DNA from: Epithemia pelagica
Taxonomy: Eukaryota; Bacillariophyta; Bacillariophyceae; Surirellales; Surirellaceae
NCBI GenBank assembly: GCA_946965045.2
Contig: OX337233.1
Span: forward strand, 1,798,001-1,862,000
DNA: 64,000 nt
Reading direction: 5' to 3'
The notes beneath the pieces were generated by a model. That model was not told where the DNA came from. It saw nothing but the letters and a program-made list of their open reading frames with translations, and ran no database searches. Shown here in pieces: positions 31,562 to 41,354 of this stretch. The translations under genes were made by a program, and so were the position numbers. Position 1 is the first letter of the stretch. Each line of letters opens with the position of its first letter.

Positions 31562-31612
31562 CTCTAGTGCCTTCTTTCTGGGTGTGCCCATTACGGGCGA
31601 AAACGTACCATT
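31562..31612 (+). repeat. left arm of a 51-bp inverted repeat flanking hAT-2
   Basis: CTCTAGTGCCTTCT...GTACCATT, nearly identical (one visible mismatch) to the reverse complement of 34963-35013. It ends exactly where hAT-2 begins (CAGGGTTGTGAAG at 31613). Confidence 0.88.
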
Positions 31613-31639
31613 CAGGGTTGTGAAGTAGCGGTATTTAGT

Positions 31640-31925
31640 ATATGTACTTTAATTAGTTACTATCAAGTATGTCTAAATATGTAGTCAACTATACTTAATG
31701 AATAACAAGTAACTGCGTGATCGATAATGAATTTACTTCCACACTAATAAGTCACTATTGAAGCTTTTCTTACTTGACTTAGACTTTTCACCGTAAGTAA
31801 ATTCTTCATATTTATACCACTGACTTACTTACTCTCATTCCACCCGTGACTTTGACTTTGACTTTAATCCAAAAGTAATTACTTAAGTTTATTACTTAAG
31901 TAACAGCTCTAAGCGACTTAAGTAA
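31640..31925. repeat. subterminal repeat zone of hAT-2
   Basis: Repeated TACTT/AAGTA motifs, several as palindromes (ACTTAAGT, TTACTTAAGTAA) and near 31,850 as GACTTTGACTTTGACTTTAA. It occupies the place where hAT-1 has its GACTTGACTTTA array. Confidence 0.7.
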
Positions 31926-32111
31926 CCTATAATGCAGTATAGTGCTAAATACAACAAGGAGCAGCGTTAGGATAAGTCTCATCCAGTCAATTGTCTCTTG
32001 TCTCTTCCAGCGTTTCGTGTTCCTTTTGGCGCCGGTTCGACGGTGCTTCGCAAATCACCAGACTCTAACTCTCAATCCTGAATCCTGAAACCAAGCCATG
32101 ATGTTTTCATA

Positions 32112-33464
32112 ATGTCGTTCTACCATAGTAACAACCACATCCTATTCAAATCCAGATGCCGACTTCACTTTGTCTTATACTGTCCTTTCTCCCTTATGGA
32201 GTTCCTTGAGGAAGAGATTCAGACACATCTTGTCACTGATGACTCCGATGATGACGATGTATGTCTACTTCACCAAACCATTGTACAAGGCATCAACACT
32301 TGGCTCATCCGGACGGGTCGTACCATATCGATCCGACAGGTCAACACATTCCGGTCAAGGACGCATTACTGTGAATCCAACAGCATTCCCTCTCTGAAGA
32401 CAATCAACAAAATTTCCACCACAATTGTCCAAGCAATAATGGATCCCGAAGGATCTCACTCTATCAACACCAAATACCCATTGGATGGAAATCCCTGCCT
32501 CGAGATTACTTGTTCTCCTACCTTTTCCCGCATTCGAAGCAAAACCAGCAATATGTTGTTGTTGAAGTGTGCCGACTACATATTGGACCAACCCAATGTT
32601 ACTACCAAAGTGGGTTCCCTTGTTATGTCGTGGATGATACGAAGTAATTGCCGCTTCGCTGTTGAAACACCACTCCCCTATCAACAACAAGGTCCTCTGT
32701 TTGTGTTCGTGCCGAATACCATCTTTCCATTCCTTGAAATTTTACAACAAGAAATTCATGCGACACTGACAAGCCATAAAAAAAATACCTTGACAATGAT
32801 CCAATCCCCAACCCGCCCCTCCAATCAAAAGCACAATGTATCTCGCTCTTCATTGTTTTTCCATCCCTACCCTACTCGCAAGCGTAACCAACAGATGGCG
32901 AAGTACCTTCAATCTGCATCTTGTTCCAAAATCAAGATTAACTACCAGGCAGATCCTAACCGGCACATGCCGGGTACTCCACCCAAACTTACGGCCATTC
33001 ACCACCGCCATTTTCCTCCGGTTCCCAAACTGGACCCCGAACAGAAGGAAAAGCAACTTTCCATTCTCTTGTCTCTCCTTCGATTCCATCAGCACCTCCA
33101 AGACCAGGGGATAGTTGCACCCCGAGACAATTGGGAGCGATGGATGGACGACTACTTGGAAACCAAAGTAGATAAAGAAGACACCTACCCACCTGACAGA
33201 GCATTTATGTGCCTCGTCATTATCATTATGAGTTCAAGCACAACAGACAGTCAGTTGGGTAAGATCATCCCTCGGTTGTTCTCCATTGGCATCACCTCTT
33301 CATCAGCATGTATTGAGATCGCCATCCAATACGGAATGGACGCTTTCTGTTCACTCATTTCCGAATCGGGACGGTATTATCTCAATGCCGAACGCATTGA
33401 CAACTTCAACGACAACACCATTATTCGTAGTACCATGAACACCATGGCCCGAGTGTACCTATAA
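32112..33464 (+). CDS. hAT-2 accessory gene: HhH-GPD glycosylase-like protein, 3' truncated
   Basis: 450 codons in one frame; the best start is the ATG at 32196 (MEFLEEEIQ) or that at 32112. It is the only one of the three copies in which the N-terminal region and the glycosylase start are in a single frame: PGTPPKLTAIHHRHF continues directly to PRDNWERWMDDY and DRAFMCLVIIIMSSSTTD. It ends soon after SGRYYLNAERI, where a deletion joins unrelated codons (DNFNDNTIIRST), so the hairpin Lys and the catalytic Asp are missing. It cannot be an active glycosylase, but it shows the unbroken architecture of the gene. Confidence 0.72.
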   Translation: MSFYHSNNHILFKSRCRLHFVLYCPFSLMEFLEEEIQTHLVTDDSDDDDVCLLHQTIVQGINTWLIRTGRTISIRQVNTFRSRTHYCESNSIPSLKTINKISTTIVQAIMDPEGSHSINTKYPLDGNPCLEITCSPTFSRIRSKTSNMLLLKCADYILDQPNVTTKVGSLVMSWMIRSNCRFAVETPLPYQQQGPLFVFVPNTIFPFLEILQQEIHATLTSHKKNTLTMIQSPTRPSNQKHNVSRSSLFFHPYPTRKRNQQMAKYLQSASCSKIKINYQADPNRHMPGTPPKLTAIHHRHFPPVPKLDPEQKEKQLSILLSLLRFHQHLQDQGIVAPRDNWERWMDDYLETKVDKEDTYPPDRAFMCLVIIIMSSSTTDSQLGKIIPRLFSIGITSSSACIEIAIQYGMDAFCSLISESGRYYLNAERIDNFNDNTIIRSTMNTMARVYL

Positions 33465-33561
33465 CAATGACCCATCGTTCATATACTTTCTTTCTTATCA
33501 TGTATGTTTACTACTATTCCTTTGTCGTCTTCTTTGCTCAAATCATTCTCTCCGTAATCTT

Positions 33562-34795
33562 TCACGGCGAAGAGAGTCTTGTTGATGTTCTTTTTGGTCG
33601 TTTGCTAGGTGTTTGGTTGTCATCACTCTTATCACTTGATCTTGCCCGTGATTTCTTTTTGTCATGTTTGTCAGCGTTGTTGCTTCCTGTTGCTTCCTCA
33701 GACATTGGTTGCTTGGTTGCACCTTGCTTCTCTTGGTTTGCCGAAGGGGAACTGTACTGCTCCAATGTACTATCCGTTGTTTGGGTCCCTGTACCAGACA
33801 AAAGAGGTGTACCACGGGTCGATTCAACTTGTATGGCTGCAATCTCTTCTTTCAATGCACGAAGTAGACCAGCATCACTTTCGTCCATATCTTCGGCAGT
33901 TTCCCCATCTTGTTGGATAGTGTCACCCTCAACTGGTATGCTGACAACAATTATATCATCTGCCTCCATGGGGGTGTCACCCACATCGGGATCATCGCTC
34001 TCTGCAAAGAACTTCATCAATGATTGTTCATGCTCCTCACCCTCACATGTCGTTTGGGCTTTGTCGTTTTTCTCTTCATTCTTCCCGGCCTTCTGTGTCT
34101 TCTCTGAGTTCTCTTTTCGAGACGCTTCTCCCGTCCCTGAATTGTCAAGGTCTGGTACAACTGCTTTCTTGTTGTACGCCGACAACTCCTCCGTTGCTCG
34201 CTTGATTGCGGCGGCCATTCTTAGCTGTCTTCCTTGTTCTTTCTCTGCCTCACTGTGTGGATTTGTGGTTTCCTTTTGGACACTGTTAGCACCGAAACTG
34301 GTAGCATCATCTTGAGCCTCCACTCCGTTTTGTTCCGAGGGCTGTCCTGTAGAGTCTTGTACCAAAATGGCATTAGCTGCACTATCACCACCTTGCATGT
34401 CTTCATTGTTGTCCTGTGTCGTGTCAATTACCGTCTTGTCCTGCTTTCTACCTGCCTGGATAGGTTCATCCAACTGTTGTCGGCGAGTTAGTTCCTTCTC
34501 TCGCTCTATGATCTTCTTCCTTAAAGAGCGTGTCTGGTACTCAATGGTCCGCATTTCGTTGTGTTTCTCTAGTGTATTTGACATGAGCTTGTTTGAATGA
34601 AACCAAGTACTCGAAGAAAAAACACGCTCTTGAAAGGCGTTCGTGGGTGGTTTCGTGAGCCAAATCAATGCTGAAGGGAAGAGAAATGGATATTCATTTG
34701 CATGGTCCCTCCACCATTTCATCACATCAAAGTATCGGGCAACTGCCAGATAGTAGTTATTGGCACAAGCGTCATATGAGGACCTCCATTGTGCT
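33562..34795 (-). pseudogene. C-terminal fragment of hAT-2 transposase
   Basis: The frame starts inside the protein: YDACANNYYLAVARYFDVMKWW, then the hATC domain (FPSALIWLTKPPTNAFQERVFS) and a long acidic/Ser-rich tail ending in KRPKRTSTRLSSP. It corresponds to the last third of the hAT-1 transposase; the RNase H-like core is absent. Confidence 0.8.
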
Positions 34796-34962
34796 CAATT
34801 TTAGGCATGTGGGCACACTTGGAATCCAATGTGATATGTCATAGATGGGTGTCATGGAGTATCCAATGGTGACAGAGGATGTGTTAAGGAAAAAGTTTGA
34901 GCATCTACATGTTGCCGGAGGCCTAATATTGGTTGAGTTCTATCTAGTTGAACTATGTGCCC

Positions 34963-35013
34963 AATGGTACGTTTTCGCCCGTAATGGGCACACCCAGATA
35001 GAAGGCACTAGAG
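34963..35013 (-). repeat. right arm of the 51-bp inverted repeat
   Basis: AATGGTACGTTTTCGCCCG..., the inverse of 31562-31612. There is no hAT right end next to it. Confidence 0.88.
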
Positions 35014-35389
35014 TGTCTCTTGTTCAGAGTATTCGGTATTCGTACTCGTACAAATACCGAGTCGAGAGACAAGTCTTGTGGTACTCACCATTGATAATCG
35101 CGCCGGCCGAAAGTCTCGCTCCCATACAATTATTTTTGATCTGTTACATTTCCATGGTGGACCGTGCTCCACACCGTTCCCCATAGATCCTTGCGATAGA
35201 CTGTCATCTAATCTAACTCTCTCTTAGTTCTGTGCGAAGAAGTTTAAGTATAGCCAATCGTCACAATCTTCGGAAACGATTCCATTGAGGCGGCGATTGC
35301 AACACAATCAATACACCGACAAGTTCCCGGTCGAACAAAACCAGGGTTAAGCACAAAAGCCAGCTACACAGACCAACTCATATGGCGTG
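35014..35389. other. intergenic, nothing recognised
   Basis: About 375 bp downstream of PEX5 with no ORF or repeat of note. Confidence 0.4.
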
Positions 35390-37264
35390 TCACCCACTTT
35401 CCGACGGATAAATGACAAAATCATAATGTTCCCGAAATGCTTGGAGATTTTGCTCCGCCACAAGACCGAGCAAATCAAATCGTTCCTCACATGTCAAAGC
35501 AATACGCAAATAACTCCAGCAATGCACCGCTGAGGGATTTAGACTCAGTGTCTGTAAATAACATCGTGCTGCCTCAGCATAATGATGAAGGTTGGAATGC
35601 GAAATCGCCAAATTCAGCCATCCCCGAGCATACTTTGGTTTGAGTTTCAAGGCTTGATGATATGCCGGCAAGGCCTGTTCACTCCTGTGACTGTTCGCGA
35701 GAGTAGCGCCGAGTTTATTCCACAACTGATACTTGTCGCTCTCTTGTGTCGAGGAGTTTTGATTGGCCTGCAATGCCTTTTGAAACATGTCCACGGCCGC
35801 ATCATAGTCACCACTCACATTGTACACAACACCCAGTGCCTGTAAGACATCTGCCGATGGTGTTGGTTCCACTTCCAAGGCTCGAAGGAGAAGTTTCTGC
35901 ACTTCCTCAAATGCAGCCGAAGACGTGACTCGAGTGGTAGAATTGCCGTGCAACGTATTTGTACTGCTTCCATAGAGGTCGTCGGCTGCATTCAATAGTT
36001 CTACATGTCCAGCATACTTGGGATTGTGAGTGACCCAAGACAAGAGTGCCTCCAAAGCTTTCTCGTGATTGAGTTCGTTGACATAGGAAACTCCCAAATC
36101 CAAGAGAGCTTCGGCCGAATATGGATCTCGATCGACGGCATGTTCAAAGCAAAGAATGGCTTCGCGGTCTTGATCATTCTCCGCATGGCATCGACCCAGC
36201 ATTCTCCATGCTTTGGCATTGTTCGCATTGCCCAGCTGCAATTCATGTTCAAAAGCATGTATCGCTTCTTTGATGTCTCCGGATCGAAAATATTGCATTC
36301 CCTGTTCCATCCAATTCATATCGGGAAGTTCATTGGGCTGCTGGGCAACTTGATTGACAAATTGATAGGGTTGTAGTTCACCATCAGCAAGCCCCCCTTC
36401 CGCATCCAAGACTGAGGCTAAATGTGAGGCGTCTTGAGCCCACATTTCTTGTGCGTATTCTGCTTCCGCCTCAGCCCACGCCGCAGCTAAATCCTCAATG
36501 GACTGAGATGGAAGTTGATTCGCGTCCGAGACCGCATCATTCAAGTTATTGAGATCGTTTCTTTGTAGGTGATGAAGACTTTCCAAATGTTGTCGTATTT
36601 CATCCTTAAGCTGACTTTCATCTAACAAGTCATCTCCAAACGAAGCCTCAGTTCTTGTATCGGTGGCGGCAACGGAAGCGGTAGGCTCCAATTTCGCAGC
36701 AATCGATTGCTCATGACGTTGAGGTTGATGCTGTGCCTGATTCTGTTGATGCTGTGCCTGATTCTGTTGATGCACCATATGAGCTAGCTGTTGTTGTTGT
36801 TGCATCATCATAGATTGCATCATCATCATTTGCTGTGTATATGGATCGTGCTGCATCATAGGGTGTGATTGGTGTGGTGCCAACATTGATGGGGGTTGCT
36901 TTGGTAGGGGAATGGACGATGAAATCGATTGGCTTGGATGATCATAATAAACATCTCTCGGTAGAGAGGACTTTATTGCAGCTGCAGGCAATGGTTGAGT
37001 ACCGACAGTGGATGCCAGTAAATGCTGTGGATGCTGTGGTCGAGTTTCCGGAAGTGTCAATTCGGATGGAGGAGCCAAAGGCAGTGTTGTGGGTGCATGT
37101 TGATGAAACTTCCGTGGTTGCTGTTGTGAGGCATGACCCATCAAGGATTTCGCTGCAGCAGCGGCAACTTTGACGTCCATTACACCACCACTCGCGTTGG
37201 TCGATCCCAAGAGGGTTTGGACCGTTCGGTCAATCGCCGTGCCATTGACACCACAATCCGCCAT
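35390..37264 (-). CDS. PEX5: PEX5, peroxisomal targeting signal 1 receptor
   Basis: 624 aa from the ATG at 37264. The N-terminus MADCGVNG has the conserved Cys near the start that is mono-ubiquitinated for receptor recycling in PEX5 proteins. Residues 60-300 are Gln/His-rich and disordered, with Trp-containing acidic segments (DLAAAWAEAEAEYAQEMW) like the WxxxF/Y motifs that bind PEX14/PEX13. From about residue 310 come the TPRs (WMEQGMQYFRSGDIKEAIHAFE, AWRMLGRCHAENDQDREAI, AEALLDLGVSYVNELNHEKAL, LWNKLGATLANSHRSEQAL, GWLNLAISHSNLHHYAEAARCY), which bind the C-terminal SKL-type signal. The cytosolic receptor carries cargo to peroxisomes. The frame is complete and intron-less. Confidence 0.95.
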   Translation of the reverse strand: MADCGVNGTAIDRTVQTLLGSTNASGGVMDVKVAAAAAKSLMGHASQQQPRKFHQHAPTTLPLAPPSELTLPETRPQHPQHLLASTVGTQPLPAAAIKSSLPRDVYYDHPSQSISSSIPLPKQPPSMLAPHQSHPMMQHDPYTQQMMMMQSMMMQQQQQLAHMVHQQNQAQHQQNQAQHQPQRHEQSIAAKLEPTASVAATDTRTEASFGDDLLDESQLKDEIRQHLESLHHLQRNDLNNLNDAVSDANQLPSQSIEDLAAAWAEAEAEYAQEMWAQDASHLASVLDAEGGLADGELQPYQFVNQVAQQPNELPDMNWMEQGMQYFRSGDIKEAIHAFEHELQLGNANNAKAWRMLGRCHAENDQDREAILCFEHAVDRDPYSAEALLDLGVSYVNELNHEKALEALLSWVTHNPKYAGHVELLNAADDLYGSSTNTLHGNSTTRVTSSAAFEEVQKLLLRALEVEPTPSADVLQALGVVYNVSGDYDAAVDMFQKALQANQNSSTQESDKYQLWNKLGATLANSHRSEQALPAYHQALKLKPKYARGWLNLAISHSNLHHYAEAARCYLQTLSLNPSAVHCWSYLRIALTCEERFDLLGLVAEQNLQAFREHYDFVIYPSESG

Positions 37265-37704
37265 GGCAATGCAAAGCTAATACGTGAAGCGCCTCTGCAC
37301 AACCAAATTACGGATCGCAATGACTTAATCAGACGAGAAGTGCTTTAGCCTTGGTTTCCGTTCCAAGATCAGCAGTGCATGCACCGGAAACAAACTCTCA
37401 AGAAGGTTCCTGGTTATGGTTATGGTTGGCCCAAATCCGAGTGTCCTGAGCGGTAACGACGATCGGTCATATAAAATGACCAAGAGAGGTTATGACGTTG
37501 TAGCGCTTGAGTGTATGATAGCGGGTGGCTAAGAGGGTTTAATTTCAGGTTCACTGATATTAAACCCTCAACACCGCCCCCGCTACGGAGTGGTCGTAGG
37601 GTTCGTACGATAGTCTTGAGGCTAAGTACCGTAAGGAGCATGGAAGACATGATGTGTGCAAGAGAGGTACTCCTACATCTTTATTCACAAATTTTATCGC
37701 CTCT
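37265..37704. other. intergenic between PEX5 and the oxygenase gene
   Basis: About 440 bp between PEX5 and the end of the next minus-strand gene; it should hold the PEX5 promoter. No distinct motif was recognised. Confidence 0.4.
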
Positions 37705-38778
37705 CTACAGTGTTCCTTTGAAATTGGGACTGACCTGGGGTGGTGCTTGCAGGCCGTGAAGTCGATCTTCCGAGGACGCAGGAGTACGGGTACTGAACGA
37801 ACATACAAAGACGGATCGATAACCCGCCTCGACGGGCAAACCGGCATGTGTCACATCTCCTCCAAAAATCAAGGCAGAACCAGGTGGAGGTTGAAGCACC
37901 AAATCGGGCTCTGTTTGGGGATTCTCATCCACGTCACGATTGCCACTCCAGAATCCAGTTCCACCTCCCGTGAAATCAGACTCTGCCGCCGTCAATGGAA
38001 TCAAGACTGTCAAGGCCAAGTGGTCCTTGTGAGCACCAAAATATCCACTGCTTTCGTACACGTTGATTGCCGGTTCTCCCTCCGACCATTCCAATTCACC
38101 CATCATGTAAAGTTCACGGAGGCCATCGCACGTATCGGCGAGGTGGTCCAATGGTGGGACTGTGGGTTGTTCTAGGTAGGCATTCAAAGGCTGCCTAGAA
38201 AGCCATTCTGCGCTTGGTTCGAAAAGCGCTTTATATATAGAGGGAATCTCCTCATCAATGTAATCCAAGATACGCAACAGAATCTCATCGCATTGAAGTA
38301 CAATTTCATTGGAAAAGCACGTAGGGTCCGACACACTCATCCGAGTGCGCCCACGAGATGCACTCCCTCGTCGTTGACATGCTTCCATACCAACGGCAAA
38401 CAGCGCTTGACAATCCGAAGAACTTGCCATGTCTGGAAGGCACATTACCACCTCACCACGACCAATCGCTAAGCCGAGACTTGCTGTGATGCCGTCTTCT
38501 CCTCCCTCACTGTCGTAGTACTCGTCCTCTGCGCCGAGGTCCAGCCAATGTAGTGTATAATCATCCGGGGATTCAAGATAGGAATCATCCATCAAGTCGC
38601 TTGAATCAGTGGACGAAGCTCGGCTGGATATGATCGCACCTTCATTATTCCTTTCGTGACCACTGATTCTTATACCTTCAAAAGCAAGAGGCGAAAAGCC
38701 GTCGCAGATATATACAGAAGTGAAAAGCAAGTAGTAGAGGATTCTCCATTCCATGTTTCGCATCATCAGAATGAGCAA
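37705..38778 (-). CDS. 2-oxoglutarate/Fe(II) dioxygenase (prolyl 4-hydroxylase-like), secretory or plastid-targeted
   Basis: 357 aa from the ATG at 38778. Fe(II) ligands fit His250 and Asp252 (AHKDH) and His311 (THAG), with Arg321 (GYRSVF) for 2-oxoglutarate; the strand LTVLIPL and the DFTGGGTGFW turn are typical. An N-terminal hydrophobic stretch (ILYYLLFTSVYICDG) followed by FSPLAF looks like a signal peptide with a Phe at the cleavage site, as in diatom plastid preproteins; this is an inference. Residues 40-100 are acidic. The substrate is not predictable. Its nearest flank downstream in the window is the bacterial insertion at about 39.2 kb. Confidence 0.8.
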   Translation of the reverse strand: MLILMMRNMEWRILYYLLFTSVYICDGFSPLAFEGIRISGHERNNEGAIISSRASSTDSSDLMDDSYLESPDDYTLHWLDLGAEDEYYDSEGGEDGITASLGLAIGRGEVVMCLPDMASSSDCQALFAVGMEACQRRGSASRGRTRMSVSDPTCFSNEIVLQCDEILLRILDYIDEEIPSIYKALFEPSAEWLSRQPLNAYLEQPTVPPLDHLADTCDGLRELYMMGELEWSEGEPAINVYESSGYFGAHKDHLALTVLIPLTAAESDFTGGGTGFWSGNRDVDENPQTEPDLVLQPPPGSALIFGGDVTHAGLPVEAGYRSVFVCSFSTRTPASSEDRLHGLQAPPQVSPNFKGTL

Positions 38779-39116
38779 AGGGAGGAGAAAAGATTTTCAG
38801 ATAGAAAAATGAGGGGTTGGATTCCTTTCGTCTGTCATTGGTCAGTTTTGGATAAAAAATAATGTCAGGGAATGTCTGTCAGGAGTCAGGACTCAGGACT
38901 CAGGACCCCAACCACAACCACCCCCAACCAACCCCAAACACCAAACACACAAACCCAATCCAGAATCGGTATTGCATAGTAGGAGTACAGAGTACGAGTA
39001 CTCATAAAATATGAAGACGATCCGTTGAATCATTTCTTAAGTGACCATGACCATGTGATTGATGGTGTCTCCTGCGAAAAAGGGACTGAAAACTATCCAG
39101 TATGCGTTCCATCAGA

Positions 39117-39450
39117 TCATTTCAAGCTGACAGAGATGACAAGATTTGTCTGTCTCATAATTTGTTCAGTCACAAATATGTCACAGTCACCTTGGCAATC
39201 AAAACAATCGAACTTACATTCTGGGATACGGCAACGAGTGAAAAATAAAGTTCTACCATCGGATGATAGACAGGCCGAACCTTCATTACACAAACTATTG
39301 ATCGGGGGAGGGAAAGGTGTGGCTTCTGACCATAAACCGTCTTCGAGTTTACTGTAGTAAAGATCTTCGCTGTATTTGGAATTAATTCCGGTGAATTTCG
39401 AATCGTAGGTTTTCTTAGTGACAATCCGCCTGCCCTCGGCGAATTGCTTG
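39117..39450 (-). pseudogene. bacterial PD40-repeat protein gene, distal fragment
   Basis: The minus frame KQFAEGRRIVTKKTYDS... continues with INSKYSEDLYYSKLEDG, NEGSACLSSDGRTLFFT and GDCDIFV, all standard for PD40 (WD40-like beta-propeller) proteins of Bacteroidota. It is in the correct codon phase to follow the fragment at 49429-50166 when the 9978-bp element between them is removed. Bacterial similarity ends near 39,170; the frame then runs into host-like sequence and stops at 39117. The gene's remaining 3' part is missing, so this is a left edge of the bacterial insertion. Confidence 0.82.
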
Positions 39451-39712
39451 CTAACGCTGCAGTCCTTTGGTAGCTTTAGGGAAAGACTCCGCTGGTTGGT
39501 TGTGGCTTCTGATGACTAGGAGTCATCGGGAGCCTGCCAACAGCGGAAACGCTGAGGAGTAGATCATCGGGATCTAACCCTCTAGCGTCTGCACCACATG
39601 TCTTTGCCTTGACTAGCCACCACAGCTGACTGCGGAGTGTGAGGGAGTAGCCGATAGGACGATTGGAGGGCGTAGGACATGGGCACAAAGATACGGTTGC
39701 GGAAGAGGTGAG

Positions 39713-40693
39713 ATGAGTTCTGCAGCTCGGAGAAGAGAAGTAAGCGAAACGACGGCTGAACAACTGGATCGTTTAAAAACAGTTGTCGAGGCACAACGCA
39801 AAGAATTGCACTGCGCTTTAGGAGGAGTGGATATCGCGCAAACCGAGCTGGATAAGACTCGCGTGTTGCACGCCCAAGAGCGTCAACATTTGGAAGACGT
39901 GCAAGGCGGAATACTTGCATCCAAAGAGGCGTCGGTGATTCAGACGCAGAAAAACGTGCGAGAGTTGGTGGGCGACCATCAAGCGGAGATCGATCGACTA
40001 GTGACCCGTGTGTGTGAAACTTTTGCGGAGGAAGGAGGAGACGGGGAAGACTTCGTGGAAACGGTGTTTCGAAGAGCATCGCCAAGCAACAAGAAGGTCG
40101 TGGTGGCTCTAGAGCTGTTGTTTCCGCACCCGGAAGACCAAGAAGTCGTTTTCCACCAGATTTGTGGATTGGCCTTGGCTGGCGGACGGGAGAGGCCTTC
40201 TGCAGAGGAGGTTGTGGAACAAAAAGTGGCCGTTGTTCGTGAGTTGTTCGCACAGAACTCTGCCCGCCGTGGATTGCCTGTGCCAGTTCCCGGAGGGAGA
40301 GCCGCGACGGCTGCCGCAGCAGCCGACGGAAAAGATAAGAAACCCGAGGCGGGTAAAAAGAGGTCCGAAGGGAAAGGAACTGGTGAAGCGTTTTCGAAGC
40401 GCGAGAAGCGTTCTTTGGAAGAGTGGTTGGGCCAACCGGGTTTCAGTACCCTACCCAAGAAGCAGCGCAAAAGCAGTACCCCTGTGAAGAGGAGCGCGAG
40501 TGTTTTGCCCCAGGAGAAAGGCAAGGGGTCGAAATCGATTAAGGAAACTCCTACGAGGGAGAATACGGCGACGAGGGAAAACACGGCGACAGAGGACGAG
40601 CCGTTGTCGGGGAAGAAACATTTACCGGAAGTGGTTGTCCTGTCTGGCGATTCGTCGGGACGCGCGTCGAAGTTGGAATCAGACAGTGAATGA
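39713..40693 (+). CDS. DIRS element plus-strand ORF a: coiled-coil, basic protein
   Basis: 326 aa. The first 110 residues are a heptad-rich helix (EQLDRLKTVVEAQRKEL, QERQHLEDV). A compact part follows (VVVALELLFPHPEDQEVVF), then a Lys/Ser-rich tail (KKRSEGKGTG, KKQRKSSTPVKRS). It may be a gag-like nucleic-acid-binding protein. It ends in an ATGA overlap with the next ORF. No family was recognised. Confidence 0.6.
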   Translation: MSSAARRREVSETTAEQLDRLKTVVEAQRKELHCALGGVDIAQTELDKTRVLHAQERQHLEDVQGGILASKEASVIQTQKNVRELVGDHQAEIDRLVTRVCETFAEEGGDGEDFVETVFRRASPSNKKVVVALELLFPHPEDQEVVFHQICGLALAGGRERPSAEEVVEQKVAVVRELFAQNSARRGLPVPVPGGRAATAAAAADGKDKKPEAGKKRSEGKGTGEAFSKREKRSLEEWLGQPGFSTLPKKQRKSSTPVKRSASVLPQEKGKGSKSIKETPTRENTATRENTATEDEPLSGKKHLPEVVVLSGDSSGRASKLESDSE

Positions 40694-41286
40694 AGATGGA
40701 GGAGATGGCCGAGTTGATTGACGAGCTGGATCAGATGGCGGATAGGCAGGCCCAAATGGCCGAGATTATGGGGGAGTTGGGACGGATGGCCGAGAGGCAA
40801 GTGGAGATCTCTAGTCGATTGCTTGAATTGAAGGAATTGACGGAGAGGAGAGTGCAGCAGGCGATTAATGTGGTGGCGGCAGCGAACGCGGCTGTGGCCG
40901 ACGGAGGAGGAGGGGGGGAGTGGGAGCCCGATGGAGTGGGCCCAACGGGCAGAGATGGAATGCGAGAGGGCACACCACGGGGCCGAGAGGAAGGGTCGAC
41001 GGCCCGTGGAGGAAGATGGGGCTGGCGAGTGGCAGGCAAAGGGGTGGGTGGACCGAGTCCCCGTGGACGTACGAGTCCACGAGCACAAGGTGGATTTCGG
41101 GGTCGGCGGGCGAGCCGTGGATCGGAGGAGCGTTTCAAAGTTGGGGAGCGGGTCCGGATTCGAAACCCAAACGATCCCGCTGACCCAACTGGGCGGGTGG
41201 TGAAGGTAACAGACGCACGTATCCACGTGGAGACCAACAATGGCGTGCGTTATTCTCGAGCGGACAAGAACGTAGCGAGGATTTAA
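40690..41286 (+). CDS. DIRS element plus-strand ORF b: SH3/KOW-like C-terminus
   Basis: 198 aa; its ATG overlaps the stop of ORF a (ATGA at 40690-40693), suggesting coupled translation or a fused transcript. A Met/Glu-rich helix (EMAELIDELDQMADRQAQMAE) is followed by a Gly/Arg-rich linker. The final 50 residues (FKVGERVRIRNPNDPADPTGRV, then a strand ending YSRADKNVARI) resemble the small SH3-like barrel seen in gag-type ORFs of algal retrotransposons. The function is unknown. Confidence 0.6.
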   Translation: MKMEEMAELIDELDQMADRQAQMAEIMGELGRMAERQVEISSRLLELKELTERRVQQAINVVAAANAAVADGGGGGEWEPDGVGPTGRDGMREGTPRGREEGSTARGGRWGWRVAGKGVGGPSPRGRTSPRAQGGFRGRRASRGSEERFKVGERVRIRNPNDPADPTGRVVKVTDARIHVETNNGVRYSRADKNVARI

Positions 41287-41354
41287 TGTTGGAGCGGACG
41301 AAATAGTGATACCATAACAGAATAGTGAGATACATTTGATGTGAATAGTGGTAG

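Larger units (their letters stand above)
31613..34795. mobile_element. hAT-2: truncated relative of hAT-1 and hAT-3
   Basis: The left end is CAGGGTTGTGAAGTAGCGG, similar to the other two hAT ends. A subterminal zone (31640-31920) is rich in TTACTTAAGTAA-type motifs. It carries the same tail-to-tail gene pair: a glycosylase gene (plus) and a transposase C-terminus (minus). Transposase similarity stops near 34795 and no right terminus is seen, so the right part is deleted. The glycosylase gene is also cut short. The 167 bp from 34796 to 34962 are unassigned. Confidence 0.8.

Noticed and set aside
39170-39424. An 84-codon minus-strand ORF as the coding frame
   Set aside because: A neighbouring frame of the same strand shows the PD40 motifs and matches the phase of the other PD40 fragment.
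39979-41226. A 415-codon minus-strand ORF
   Set aside because: It is the antisense shadow of the two plus-strand DIRS ORFs; its composition is Pro/Arg/Ser-rich without domain patterns, while the plus frames show helices and a plausible SH3-like end.
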